From contig NZ_CP080519.1 of assembly GCF_019468465.1 (NCBI RefSeq), positions 3,549,001-3,613,000 of the forward strand: a stretch of DNA of 64,000 bases, in the 5' to 3' direction. Each line of letters starts with the position of its first letter. Positions within the stretch are counted from its first letter, which is position 1. Both the position numbers and the translations under genes were made by a program. Below the pieces are notes generated by a model. It saw only the letters and a list, made by a program, of their open reading frames with translations. It was not told where the DNA came from and did no database searches. This stretch comes from Amycolatopsis sp. DSM 110486 (GTDB lineage: Bacteria > Actinomycetota > Actinomycetes > Mycobacteriales > Pseudonocardiaceae). Below, piece after piece: positions 17,389 to 25,986 of this stretch.

Positions 17389-18396
17389 CTAGAGCTCCAG
17401 GACGGCGGGTCCGCGGTCCACGCAGATCCGCACCGACCCGCCGTCCGGGGTCGCCACGGCGCACGTGCCGCAGAAGCCCTGGCGGCAGGAGAACGCCACG
17501 TCAGGCAGCACTTCGCGCACGACGTCGAGCGTCGAACGGTCCGCCGGCACGGCGAGCGTGTGACCGCTGCGGCGCAGGACCACGGTGTACGGCAGGCCGC
17601 CGACGATCGGCGGGGTCGAGAAGCGTTCGAAGTACACGGCCTTGGCGCCGGTGAGCTCGAGGTCCACGCGGACGCCGGTGATCATCGGCGCCGGCCCGCA
17701 GCAGTAGACCGAGGCGCCGTCGGGGACGCCCTCCAGCAGCTCCGCGCCCGAGGCGGGGATGCCGTACTCGGTGTCCGGGCGGAACCACACGCGGCCCCCG
17801 GGCAAATCCGAAAGTTCTTCCACAAACGGCATCGACTCGCGGCTGCGTCCCGTGTAGACGAGCCGCCAGCCGGCTCCGCGGGCGTCGGCCGCGCGGACCA
17901 TCGGCAGGATCGGCGTGATGCCGATGCCGCCGGCGATGAAGACGTACGAGTCCGCCGCGACGAACGGGAACGCGTTGCGCGGGCCGCGCACGTCCAGCTT
18001 GGTGCCGGGTTCGAGCGTGTGGACCTCACCCGAGGCCGCACCGATCCGCCGGACGGCCACGCGGTAGTGCGAGAGGTCGCCGGGGTCGCCGCAGAGCGAG
18101 TACTGCCGCACCAGCCCCGACGGCAAGGTGAGGTCGAGGTGCGCGCCCGGCCGCCAGCTCGGCAACGGCTCACCTTCGGGCCGCGCGAGGCGAAGGGACA
18201 CCACGTCGTCGGCTTCCGGCCGGACGGTGGTCACGACCAGCGGCAACGTCCGGTCCACCGCCTGCACGGGCGGGCGGCGCCGGCCGGAGTACCGGGCGAG
18301 CCGGCGGTAGGCCGCGCCGACACCGACCAAAGTGGACATCAGCCGGTCGCGGCGGCCCGTTCCGTCGAGCCGCGGCGGGAACTCCGGTGCTGTCAT
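17389..18396 (-). CDS. Ferredoxin-NADP-type reductase with C-terminal 2Fe-2S domain (PDR/VanB type)
   Basis: 335 residues. A flavin domain with RQYSLCGDPGD (R-x-Y-S FMN/FAD motif) is followed by the NAD(P)-binding domain with IAGGIGITPILPM and YCCGPAPM, and a C-terminal plant-type ferredoxin domain with CRQGFCGTC plus the fourth Cys in VRICVD. It passes electrons from NAD(P)H to an oxygenase or desaturase. It is the last gene of an operon with the PF10118 hydrolase (10-bp gap) and the monooxygenase. The N-terminal segment about 1-45 has no cofactor motif and may mediate membrane or partner contact. Confidence 0.88.
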   Translation of the reverse strand: MTAPEFPPRLDGTGRRDRLMSTLVGVGAAYRRLARYSGRRRPPVQAVDRTLPLVVTTVRPEADDVVSLRLARPEGEPLPSWRPGAHLDLTLPSGLVRQYSLCGDPGDLSHYRVAVRRIGAASGEVHTLEPGTKLDVRGPRNAFPFVAADSYVFIAGGIGITPILPMVRAADARGAGWRLVYTGRSRESMPFVEELSDLPGGRVWFRPDTEYGIPASGAELLEGVPDGASVYCCGPAPMITGVRVDLELTGAKAVYFERFSTPPIVGGLPYTVVLRRSGHTLAVPADRSTLDVVREVLPDVAFSCRQGFCGTCAVATPDGGSVRICVDRGPAVLEL

Positions 18397-18406
18397 TGCG
18401 GTGCAG

Positions 18407-19279
18407 TCACTTCGGTGCGTCGGCCGCCCGGGCCGCGGGGGAGCTCGCCAGGTACGCCACGGCCTGGTCGGTGTTGCCGGTCTCCGTCGGGTGGTACGAG
18501 CGCCGGAAATACGGCCGGATCTCCCGCAGCAGCTCGCGCGGCGCGGGCACCACGCCCTTCTTCGCGGCCTTCAGGTAAGCACGCCAGGACGCTCGACCCG
18601 GCCGCGTCGGGTCGTTGCGCATCAAGAACTTGGTGCCCCGCACGAAAACCCACGCCAGCGCCGGCGTCACCACAGCCATGCTGCGCACGCGACGCGAGTA
18701 GCGGCCGTCGAGGTGGCAGAACAGGTCGTAGGCCACGGACCGGTGCTCGACTTCCTCCGCGCCGTGCCAGCGCAGCAGGTCGAGCATCGTCGGGTCGGAG
18801 CCCGCGGCGTCGAGCGCCTTCGCGTCGAGCACCCACTGGCCGAGGAACGCGGTGTAGTGCTCGATCGCGGCGATCAGCGCGAGCCGTTCGACGAGCCATT
18901 CCTCGCCGGCGCCCGGACGATCGCCCAGCAGCCGGCGGAACAGCCACTCCATCTGCGCCACGTACGGCCGCACGTGCAGGCCCGCGGCTTCGAGGTGCTC
19001 CGCGGCGCCGTCGTGGGCCTCGGCGTGCACGGCCTCCTGGCCGATGAAGCCGAGGACGTCCTCCTTGAGCCGCTCGTCGCGGATCAGCGGCACGGCCTGC
19101 TTGAAGACCTCGACGAACCAGCGTTCGCCTTCGGGCAGGGCGATGTGCAGCACGTTGATGCTGTGCGTGGCCTGCGGTTCGCCGGGGATCCAATGCATTG
19201 GCAGCGCAGCCCAGTCGAACTTGACGTCGCGCGCGTGCAGCACGATCTGTTCGTGCTCGAGGGGATTCGCCGGGTTCAT
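18407..19279 (-). CDS. Metal-dependent hydrolase-like protein (PF10118 family)
   Basis: 290-residue all-alpha protein of the 'predicted metal-dependent hydrolase' family. Candidate di-metal ligands are in FIGQEAVHAEAHDGAAEHL (E-x-x-H pattern) and in RWHGAEEVEHRSVAYDLF, giving two E-x-x-H motifs like ferritin-type di-iron oxygenases. The fold and its pairing with a 2Fe-2S reductase suggest an oxygenase or desaturase role more than hydrolysis; this is inference. The ATG overlaps the stop of the monooxygenase (ATGA), so translation is coupled. Confidence 0.82.
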   Translation of the reverse strand: MNPANPLEHEQIVLHARDVKFDWAALPMHWIPGEPQATHSINVLHIALPEGERWFVEVFKQAVPLIRDERLKEDVLGFIGQEAVHAEAHDGAAEHLEAAGLHVRPYVAQMEWLFRRLLGDRPGAGEEWLVERLALIAAIEHYTAFLGQWVLDAKALDAAGSDPTMLDLLRWHGAEEVEHRSVAYDLFCHLDGRYSRRVRSMAVVTPALAWVFVRGTKFLMRNDPTRPGRASWRAYLKAAKKGVVPAPRELLREIRPYFRRSYHPTETGNTDQAVAYLASSPAARAADAPK

Positions 19280-20749
19280 GAGGGCCTCCCGGACAGCTCG
19301 TAGTCGCTCGGCTCCACCCGGCGCGTCTCGAGCCAGTACTTCCACGTGAAGCCGGGCCAGATCGTGCGGTTCACGCCGTTGGTGTCGAGGTACCAGCTCG
19401 TGCAGCCGCCCTGCGTCCACACGCCTTTCACCAGCTTGTCCTGGATCTCGGCCTGGAACCGGTCCTGCACAGACGGGCGCACGTCGAGCGCGGCCGCGCC
19501 GTGGGAGTCGGCGAGCTTGATCGCGTCGACGACGTAGCGCGACTGAGACTCGATCATGAACACCACGGAGTTGTGGCCCAGCGCGGTGTTCGGGCCCAGC
19601 AGGAAGAACAGGTTCGGGAACCCGGCGACGGTGATGCCCTTGTGCGTGCGGATCCCGTCCGTGGCCCAGGTTTTCGCGAGGCCGCGGCCCTCGACGCCCG
19701 TGATGTCGAGGTACTCCAACGCATCCGTGACGTGGAAGCCGGTGCCGTAGATGATCGCGTCGACCTCGTGCTCGACACCGGCCTCGTCGACCACGCTGTT
19801 CGCGCGGACCTCGCGGACGCCTTCGGTGACCACGTCGACGCCTCCGCGGTTCAGGGCCGGGTAGTAGTCGTTGGAGATGAGCACGCGCTTGCAGCCCATC
19901 GTGTAGTCCGGCGTCACCTTGCGGGCGCAGCTTCGCGTCGCTGATGCCCTTCGCGATGTGGCGGCGCGAGATGGATTCGGCCGCGTGCATGAGCTTCGGA
20001 TGCCCGTTGAAGCCGATGGCGCGCGCTTCGAGCAGCCAGTACAACGCGTTGCGGTACAGGCGTTGCGTGCCCGGCACGTAGCGGAACAGCTGCTTCGCCC
20101 AGCCGGGCATCGCGTGGTCCGGCTTCGGCATGATCCACGGCGGCGTGCGCTGGAACAGCGTCAGCTCGGCCACTTCCGGCGCGATCTGCGGCACGAACTG
20201 GATCGCGCTCGCTCCCGTGCCGACCACCGCGACCTTCTTGCCGCGCAGGTCGAACTCGTGGTTCCACTGCGCCGAGTGCCACGTCTGGCCCGTGAACTTC
20301 TCGATGCCCGGCAGCTTCGGGATCGACGGGATGTGCAGCCCGCCGACGCCGGAAACCAGGAACTGCGCGGAGAACTCGTCGCCGCTCTTGGTCTCGATGC
20401 TCCAGCGGAGTTCGCCCGCGTCCCAGTGGGCCCCGGTGATCTCCACGCCGAACCGGATCCGCTCGCGCAGCCGGTACTTGTCCGCGACGCCCTTGAGGTA
20501 GCCGAAGATCTCCGGCTGCGGCGAGAACGACCGCGACCAGTCGGGGTTCTGCTCGTAGGAGAACGAGTACATGTGCGACTGGACGTCGCAGGCGCACCCG
20601 GGGTACGAGTTGTCCCGCCAGGTGCCGCCCACTTCGTCGGCCTTCTCCAGGATCACGTAGTCCCGGATGCCGGCCTTTTCGAGCTGGATCGCCTGCCCGA
20701 GCCCGGAAAACCCGGTGCCCACGATCACGACCTTGAACCGCTCGGTCAT
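19276..20749 (-). pseudogene. Flavin-containing monooxygenase (Baeyer-Villiger type), disrupted by a one-base frameshift
   Basis: Joined across the shift it would make about 490 residues, the usual size. The N-terminal part has the FAD motif VGTGFSGLG, GGTWRDNSYPGCACD, the Baeyer-Villiger fingerprint FTGQTWHSAQW and the NADPH motif VVGTGASAIQFVP. The C-terminal part resumes with VTPDYTMGCKRVLISNDYYP, YGTGFHVTDALEYLDI and GPNTALGHNS. The shift lies in the run CGCCCGC (minus strand, 19922-19928), where one extra C (or two missing bases) breaks the frame after DAKLR. Flanking codons are perfect, so this is either a recent mutation or an assembly error. The enzyme would insert oxygen into ketones or oxidise N/S atoms. 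Confidence 0.85.
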
Positions 20750-20795
20750 CTGTCGGCCTCCGCTGCGCTGGGGGTCTGCCACAGATGACGTTACC

Positions 20796-20814
20796 TCAAG
20801 TAACAGTTACTTGA
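20796..20814. promoter_or_regulatory. Palindromic operator upstream of the monooxygenase operon
   Basis: Perfect inverted repeat TCAAGTAAC-A-GTTACTTGA: nine-bp arms with a single central base, 47 bases upstream of the monooxygenase ATG. The size and symmetry are typical of TetR-family sites. It is AT rich against a high-GC background. No regulator gene adjoins it. Confidence 0.65.
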
Positions 20815-20830
20815 AAGTACCTGCTACCCG

Positions 20831-21304
20831 TCAGTACGTTCCGCCGAGCTTCGTGTGATCCCACGAGACGACCTTCGTCGGGTGGAAGATCAAGCCGATG
20901 CGCTTCGGGGCCTGGCGGCCGATGAACTCGCTGAGCTCGGCGGGCACGGGGTCACCCGGCTTGGCGCCCGCGTAGCGCTGCATGAGGGTGATGCCCATGC
21001 GGGTGACCTCGTCGGTGTCCTCGATGATCTGCACGTCGGCCTCGAGGGAGACCCCGCGCAGCTTCTCGTAGGAATCGCCGCTCTCGACGAGCACCGTGGC
21101 CTCCGGCAGACGGCGCAGGTTCTTGGCCTTCTGCGAGCTGCCGTACGTCCACGTCGCGACGCCGTCCTCGTACGGGAAGTACCACAGCGGCGCCAGGTGG
21201 GGCCGGTTGCTCGGCCCGACCGTGGCGACGTTGATGACCTTCTGCTCGTCGAGGTAGGCCCGGATCTCCTCGGGCGTCATGCGGATCTGGTCGCGACGGG
21301 ACAT
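20831..21304 (-). CDS. PPOX-class pyridoxamine-phosphate-oxidase-like protein
   Basis: 157-residue split-barrel flavin/F420-binding protein. Blocks are MTPEEIRAYLDEQKVINVAT, GPSNRPHLAPLWYFPYEDG, the cofactor-phosphate region QKAKNLRRLPEATVLVESGD and a C-terminal FHPTKVVSWDHTKLGG. Members reduce or bind conjugated substrates with F420 or FMN; no substrate is evident. The ATG is eight bases past the SDR stop on the same strand, so it is in an operon with that SDR. Confidence 0.85.
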   Translation of the reverse strand: MSRRDQIRMTPEEIRAYLDEQKVINVATVGPSNRPHLAPLWYFPYEDGVATWTYGSSQKAKNLRRLPEATVLVESGDSYEKLRGVSLEADVQIIEDTDEVTRMGITLMQRYAGAKPGDPVPAELSEFIGRQAPKRIGLIFHPTKVVSWDHTKLGGTY

Positions 21305-21312
21305 GCGCGCTC

Positions 21313-22215
21313 CTATTCGGCTGTGGTCTGTTCGGGTCGGGTCGCAGCCCGGCCGCCGTGGCCGGTCACCGCCGACTCGTACGCGCCGCGCTGCTCGATG
21401 TCGTCGAGCGCGGCCTTGTCCGCCGCCGGCACGCGGGCCCGCGCGCCGAGCTCGACGATCGGCGGCAGGAACGCGCGCAGCAGCTTGAGGCCGCCGACCC
21501 AGCGTGGCACGTGGATCGTCCGCGCGCGCTTGAGGATGCCCGCCTCGAGGTCGTCGAGCGCCACGTCGAGCGGGTACGTCTTCCCGATCAGCCCCGGCAT
21601 CGACGCCCGCAGCTTCCCGAACACCGGGTGCGCGTCAGCGCTTTCGACCAGGTCCGTGCGGATCCACGTGGGGTGCGCGACGCCGACCTTCACCCCGAGG
21701 TGCGCGACTTCGGCACGCAGGCTGTTGGAGAACGCCTCGACGCCCGCCTTCGCCGCCGCGTAGTTCGCCATGCCGGGCGCGTGCGTGATCGCGGCCAGCG
21801 AGGAGATCGCCAGCAGGTAGCCGCGCCGCTCGATCACGTGCGGCAGCGTCACGCGGAACGTGCGCCACACGCCGAGCAGATCGACCTCGATGACCTTCTC
21901 GAACGCCTTGGGGTCCACGCTTCGCACGAAGCCGGCCGTGGCGATCCCCGCGTTGGCGATGACGATGTCGATGCCGCCGAAATGCTCCACCACGCCCTGG
22001 GTGGCCACTTCGAGGTCGTCCCAGCTGGTCACGTCGGCTTCCCACGCCTTGGCGTTCGGCCCGATCTTCTCGGCGACCTTCGCCTGCTCGTCCGCCTCCA
22101 GGCCGACCAGCGCGACCTTGGCGCCGCGCGCGGCCAGCCGCTCCGCCAGCCCGGCCCCGATGCCCCGCGCGGCCCCGGTGATCAGCACGACCTTGCCGTC
22201 CACGTTCTTGACCAC
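21313..22215 (-). CDS. SDR family oxidoreductase
   Basis: 300-residue short-chain dehydrogenase of the longer actinobacterial class. Cofactor motif is ITGAARGIGAGLAERL, then IVIANAGIATAGF, the Ser in LLAISSLAAITHAPG, and catalytic YAAAKAGV. The extra C-terminal 60 residues (ILKRARTIHVPRWVGGLK) are typical of lipid-acting members. I start at the GTG at 22215, which has AAGGAGGG upstream; an in-frame ATG at 22266 would lie in the regulatory repeat. First gene of a two-gene operon with the PPOX gene. Confidence 0.87.
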   Translation of the reverse strand: MVKNVDGKVVLITGAARGIGAGLAERLAARGAKVALVGLEADEQAKVAEKIGPNAKAWEADVTSWDDLEVATQGVVEHFGGIDIVIANAGIATAGFVRSVDPKAFEKVIEVDLLGVWRTFRVTLPHVIERRGYLLAISSLAAITHAPGMANYAAAKAGVEAFSNSLRAEVAHLGVKVGVAHPTWIRTDLVESADAHPVFGKLRASMPGLIGKTYPLDVALDDLEAGILKRARTIHVPRWVGGLKLLRAFLPPIVELGARARVPAADKAALDDIEQRGAYESAVTGHGGRAATRPEQTTAE

Positions 22216-22260
22216 TGGTGCCCTCCTTGGCGTGCGTTTCCGCTTGCGAAGGGGACGGTA

Positions 22261-22302
22261 CCGCAACCTACCCGGGGTAAGCTACTTCTCGGTAGGTTGC
22301 GG
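22261..22302. promoter_or_regulatory. Large inverted repeat in the SDR/DinB-like divergent promoter region
   Basis: 12-bp perfect arms CCGCAACCTACC (22261-22272) and GGTAGGTTGCGG (22291-22302) flank 18 bp. Inside lies CTACTTCTCGGTAG (22282-22295), the same CTAC-N6-GTAG-GT pattern as at 33321 and 36283. It is a probable operator for both divergent genes. Confidence 0.62.
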
Positions 22303-22321
22303 TCGGTGGCAGGCTTCGAGC

Positions 22322-22966
22322 ATGGATGGTGCTCGTGTGGGGGATCTCGACCAGCCGTTTCTCGACGCCGCGGCGGTCTGTTCGACGCTGTTGCGGCTCG
22401 ATGTCGTGCGCGAGCGCTGGGCCGAACCCAGCGCGTTGCCGGAGCTGTCGGTGGGCGCGCTGGCCTGCCACCTCGCCCGCCAGGTGACGCGCGCGGCCGA
22501 GCTGCTCGCGGCCCCGTCGACCCTGCCGGTGCTCGCCGCGGTCGACGAGCACTACGCGCGGGCCGCCTGGGTCACGTCGACGTCGCTCGCCGATCAAGCC
22601 AACGACCGCACCACCGACGACGCCGAGGCCGCCCTGGGCTTCGACTGGATGCTCTCGCGGTACGACGCCGACCTCGCCGCGGTCGCACGGCTCTTGCGCG
22701 GCGAGGCGACGGAGCGGGCCGACATTCCGTGGCAGGGCTGGTCGTTGCGCCGCGACGACTTCCTGCACACCCGCCTGCTGGAGCTCGTCGTCCACTCCGC
22801 CGACCTCGCCGCGAGCGTCGACCGGCCGCCGCCGGACTTCCCCGACGCGGCCTTCACGCCGGTACTCACGTTGCTGTCCCGGCTCGCCGTCCGCACGCAC
22901 GGCCAGGGCGCCGTCGTCAGCACCCTGACCCGCCGCGAACGGGCGCGGAACATCAGCGCGTTCTAG
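22322..22966 (+). CDS. Maleylpyruvate-isomerase-N-domain (DinB-superfamily) protein
   Basis: 214-residue all-helical protein of the mycothiol-dependent isomerase/DinB-like superfamily. It has LSVGALACHLARQVTRAAELL near residue 45, with a metal-ligand-like His, and DDFLHTRLLELVVHSADLAAS later, with the His/Asp pattern usual for this fold. Actinobacterial relatives use mycothiol or have unknown roles. The frame starts at the ATG at 22322. Its stop codon overlaps that of the convergent aldo/keto reductase by three bases. Confidence 0.78.
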   Translation: MDGARVGDLDQPFLDAAAVCSTLLRLDVVRERWAEPSALPELSVGALACHLARQVTRAAELLAAPSTLPVLAAVDEHYARAAWVTSTSLADQANDRTTDDAEAALGFDWMLSRYDADLAAVARLLRGEATERADIPWQGWSLRRDDFLHTRLLELVVHSADLAASVDRPPPDFPDAAFTPVLTLLSRLAVRTHGQGAVVSTLTRRERARNISAF

Positions 22967-23877
22967 ACCGACGCCTTGTTCAGCGCCTCGACCTCGTCAC
23001 CCGTCAGCTCCAGCACCACCGACGCCACGAGATCCGTCAGCTGCTCCGGCGTGCGCGCGCTCGCGATGGGCGCGGCGACCGTCGGCTGCACCCGCAGCCA
23101 GGCCAGCGCCACCGAGGCGACGGACGCGCCGTGTGCCGAGGCGATCGAGTCCAGCGCCGCCAGCACGCGCTCGCCGCGGTCGTCGAGGTACTTCACCGCG
23201 CGCGGAGCACGCGGGGAGTCGCCCAGCTCATCAGCCGAACGGTACTTCCCCGTCAAGAACCCCATCGCCAGAGCGAAATACGGCAACGTCGAAAGCCCCT
23301 CGCGCGAAACCGTCGGCGCGAGGTCGGTCTCGTAGCCCCGCTCAACCAGGTTGTAGTGCGGCTGCAGGGCCACGTAGCGCGCGAAGCCTTCCCGGTCCGA
23401 AATGGACAGTGCCTCGGTCAGCCGCTCCGCCGAGTAGTTCGAAGCCGCGATGTAGCGAACCTTGCCCGCGCGCACGAGGGCGTCGAACGCCGACAAAGTC
23501 TCCTCGAGCGGCGTGTCCTGGTCGTCCTTGTGTGCGTAGTACAGGTCGATGTGGTCGGTTTGCAGGCGCCGCAACGAATCCTCAGCGGCGGCCGTGATGT
23601 TGGCCGCCGACAGGCCCGGGCGCTGGTCCCACGCGCCGACCTTCGTGGCGACCACGATGTCGTCGCGGCGCCCGCGCTTGGTCAGCCAGTTGCCGATGAT
23701 CGTCTCCGAACCACCGCCACCGCCGTACACGTCCGCGGTGTCGAGGAAGTTGCCGCCGGCTGAAGCGTAGGCGTCGAGGACCGCGTGGGAAGTCTCTTCG
23801 TCCGCGGTGAAATTGAAGACGTTGCAGCCGAGGTTGAGGCCGTACACGTCGAGGTCCGAGTTGCCGAGCTTGGTCAT
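22963..23877 (-). CDS. Aldo/keto reductase
   Basis: 304-residue TIM-barrel NADPH oxidoreductase. The catalytic tetrad is visible: Asp in NFLDTADVYGGGGGSE together with Tyr, Lys in IVVATKVG and His in DLYYAHKDDQDTPLEE. Cofactor segments are YIAASNYSAERL and, near the end, PIASARTPEQL. It reduces aldehydes or ketones to alcohols; the substrate is unknown. It is transcribed convergently with the DinB-like gene. Confidence 0.9.
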   Translation of the reverse strand: MTKLGNSDLDVYGLNLGCNVFNFTADEETSHAVLDAYASAGGNFLDTADVYGGGGGSETIIGNWLTKRGRRDDIVVATKVGAWDQRPGLSAANITAAAEDSLRRLQTDHIDLYYAHKDDQDTPLEETLSAFDALVRAGKVRYIAASNYSAERLTEALSISDREGFARYVALQPHYNLVERGYETDLAPTVSREGLSTLPYFALAMGFLTGKYRSADELGDSPRAPRAVKYLDDRGERVLAALDSIASAHGASVASVALAWLRVQPTVAAPIASARTPEQLTDLVASVVLELTGDEVEALNKASV

Positions 23878-23938
23878 GCCACGAAACTAGCCTTCAGGCC
23901 CGGAAGAATCCGCCGGGCATCGGGTGTTGGGAAGGTTT

Positions 23939-24760
23939 ATGGCTATCGAACTGGGCAGGGTCGGCATTTGGCGTAGTGCCACGCAGACGAACGGCGAGTT
24001 CGCGGCGGAGGTGGAGAGGCTCGGCTACGGCGCGGTGTGGCTGGGCGGTTCGCCCGGCGGCGACCTGGCGATCGTCGAAGAGCTGCTCGACGCGACCGAC
24101 CATCTCGCCGTCGCGACCGGCATCGTCAACATCTGGGCGGACACGCCCGCGTCCATCGCGAAGGCGTTCCACCGCATCGAGGCGAAGCACCCGGGCCGCT
24201 TCCTCCTCGGCGTCGGCGCGGGCCACCCGGAGGCGACGCAGGAGTACAAGAAGCCCTACGCCGCCCTCGTTGAATATCTCGACGGCCTCGACGCGGCGGG
24301 CGTCCCCCAGGCGTCCCGCGCGCTGGCCGCACTGGGCCCGAAGGTGCTCAAGCTGGCGGGCGACCGCACGGCCGGCGCGCACCCGTACCTGACGATCCCG
24401 GAGCACACGCGCTCCGCCCGCGAGATCCTCGGCGCGGGTCCGCTGCTCGCCCCCGAGCACAAGGTGGTGTTCGACACGGACCCGAAGCGCGCGCGGGCGC
24501 TCGGCCGCAAGACCGTGCAGTTCTACCTGCAGCTGTCCAACTACACGGCCAACCTGCGCAAGCTCGGGTTCACGGAGGAAGACCTCGCCGGCGAGGGCAG
24601 CGACCGCCTCGTCGACGCCCTGGTCCTGCACGGCGACGCCCCGGCCATCGCGGCGGGCGTGCGCGCGCACCTCGACGCCGGTGCTGACCACGTGAACGTC
24701 CAGGTCCTGAACGAAGACCCGTTCCCGGCATACCGGGCGCTGGCGGCCGAGTTGTTCTGA
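23939..24760 (+). CDS. LLM-class F420-dependent oxidoreductase (TIGR03620 type)
   Basis: 273-residue luciferase-like monooxygenase fold. The N-terminal block GRVGIWRSATQTNGEFAAEV, AVWLGGSPGGDLAIVEELL, ATGIVNIWADTPASIAKAFH and LGVGAGHPEATQEY are diagnostic for the F420-using branch common in actinobacteria. The C-terminus ends AGADHVNVQVLNEDPFP. The reaction (hydride transfer to or from F420H2) is known for the family; the substrate is not. The start ATG is 61 bases after the divergent AKR start. Confidence 0.9.
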   Translation: MAIELGRVGIWRSATQTNGEFAAEVERLGYGAVWLGGSPGGDLAIVEELLDATDHLAVATGIVNIWADTPASIAKAFHRIEAKHPGRFLLGVGAGHPEATQEYKKPYAALVEYLDGLDAAGVPQASRALAALGPKVLKLAGDRTAGAHPYLTIPEHTRSAREILGAGPLLAPEHKVVFDTDPKRARALGRKTVQFYLQLSNYTANLRKLGFTEEDLAGEGSDRLVDALVLHGDAPAIAAGVRAHLDAGADHVNVQVLNEDPFPAYRALAAELF

Positions 24761-24873
24761 ATCGTTCCACGTGAGGATGTCCATAGGCGTCCCTAATGAG
24801 GTGGACCGGCCCACGCGGCCGGTCCACCTCGTACGATGCGGCTGAGAAGCCAGTCAGTTCCGAGGAGGAAACG

Positions 24874-25905
24874 ATGCCCATCGCCACCCCCGACGTCTAC
24901 GCGGAGATGCTCGACCGGGCCAAGGCGAACGAGTTCGCCTACCCGGCCATCAACGTGACCTCGTCGGAGACCGTGAACGCCGCGATCCGCGGGTTCGCCG
25001 AGGCGGAGAGCGACGGGATCATCCAGTTCTCCACCGGCGGCGCGGAGTTCGCGTCCGGGCAGAAGGTGAAGGACATGGTCACCGGCGCGACCGCGCTGGC
25101 CGAGTTCGCACAGGTCGTGGCGGCGAAGTACGACGTCAACGTCGCGCTCCACACGGACCACTGCCCGAAGGACAAGCTCGACGGCTTCGTCCGCCCGCTG
25201 ATCGAGATCTCGGCCGAGCGCGTGAAGAACGGCCAGAACCCGCTCTTCCAGTCCCACATGTGGGACGGCTCCGCGATCGACCTCGACGAGAACCTGCAGA
25301 TCGCGCAGGAGCTGCTCGCCAAGACGGCCGCCGCGAAGATCATCCTCGAGGTCGAGATCGGTGTCGTCGGCGGCGAGGAAGACGGCGTCGCGCACGACAT
25401 CAACGAGAAGCTCTACACCGCCGAAGGCGACTTCCTGAAGACCATCGACGCCCTCGGTTCCGGCGAGAACGGTCGCTATCTGCTGGCCGCGACCTTCGGC
25501 AACGTCCACGGCGTCTACAAGCCGGGCAACGTCAAGCTCCGCCCCGACGTGCTGAAGGGCGGCCAGGAAGCGGCCGCCAAGAAGCTCGGCCTCGACGCGG
25601 GCGCCAAGCCGTTCGAACTCGTCTTCCACGGCGGCTCCGGCTCCCTCCCGGAGGAGATCCGCGAGGCGGTGACCTACGGCGTCGTCAAGATGAACGTCGA
25701 CACCGACACCCAGTACTCGTTCACGCGCCCGATCGTCGACCACTTCTTCAAGAACTACGACGGCGTGCTGAAGATCGACGGCGAGGTGGGCAACAAGAAG
25801 TTCTACGACCCGCGCTCGTACCTGAAGGCCGCCGAGGGCGGTATGGCGGCCCGTGTGGTCGAGGCTTGCCAGGCGCTGGGCTCGGCGGGGACGAAGGTCA
25901 AGTAA
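24874..25905 (+). CDS. fbaA: Class II fructose-bisphosphate aldolase
   Basis: 343-residue zinc-dependent aldolase that cleaves fructose-1,6-bisphosphate in glycolysis and makes it in gluconeogenesis. Zinc-binding HTDHCPKDKLDGF, the EVEIGVVGGEEDG block, FHGGSGSLPEE with a further zinc ligand region, and VKMNVDTDTQYSFTRPI are all present. The ATG has GAGGAGG six bases upstream. It is a single gene ended by a strong bidirectional terminator, and the DUF3151 gene that often accompanies fba in actinobacteria lies 1.5 kb downstream. Confidence 0.95.
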   Translation: MPIATPDVYAEMLDRAKANEFAYPAINVTSSETVNAAIRGFAEAESDGIIQFSTGGAEFASGQKVKDMVTGATALAEFAQVVAAKYDVNVALHTDHCPKDKLDGFVRPLIEISAERVKNGQNPLFQSHMWDGSAIDLDENLQIAQELLAKTAAAKIILEVEIGVVGGEEDGVAHDINEKLYTAEGDFLKTIDALGSGENGRYLLAATFGNVHGVYKPGNVKLRPDVLKGGQEAAAKKLGLDAGAKPFELVFHGGSGSLPEEIREAVTYGVVKMNVDTDTQYSFTRPIVDHFFKNYDGVLKIDGEVGNKKFYDPRSYLKAAEGGMAARVVEACQALGSAGTKVK

Positions 25906-25934
25906 GACCTGTTCGGCTGAGGTTGGTAACACGT

Positions 25935-25977
25935 GAAACGGCCCTTCCCCCGGGCGTCTCGGGGGAAGGGCCGTTTC
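25935..25977. terminator. Bidirectional terminator between fbaA and the membrane-protein gene
   Basis: 18-bp perfect inverted repeat (25935-25952 and 25960-25977), loop of seven bases, with AAA on one flank and TTT on the other side of the stem. It serves fbaA and the convergent gene at 25987. Confidence 0.88.
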
Positions 25978-25986
25978 TTGCTCTGA

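Noticed and set aside
18407..20782. A continuous minus-strand frame suggesting a 791-residue monooxygenase-hydrolase fusion
   Set aside because: The middle of this frame (about 18407-19925 before the hydrolase start) reads as Arg-rich shadow sequence, while the true C-terminal half of the monooxygenase is in the neighbouring frame at 19276-19917. A one-base shift explains it better.
20824..20837. Fourth CTAC-N6-GTAG site (CTACCCGTCAGTAC)
   Set aside because: Only 11 of 14 positions match the site at 33321, it overlaps the end of the PPOX gene and is not in a divergent promoter.
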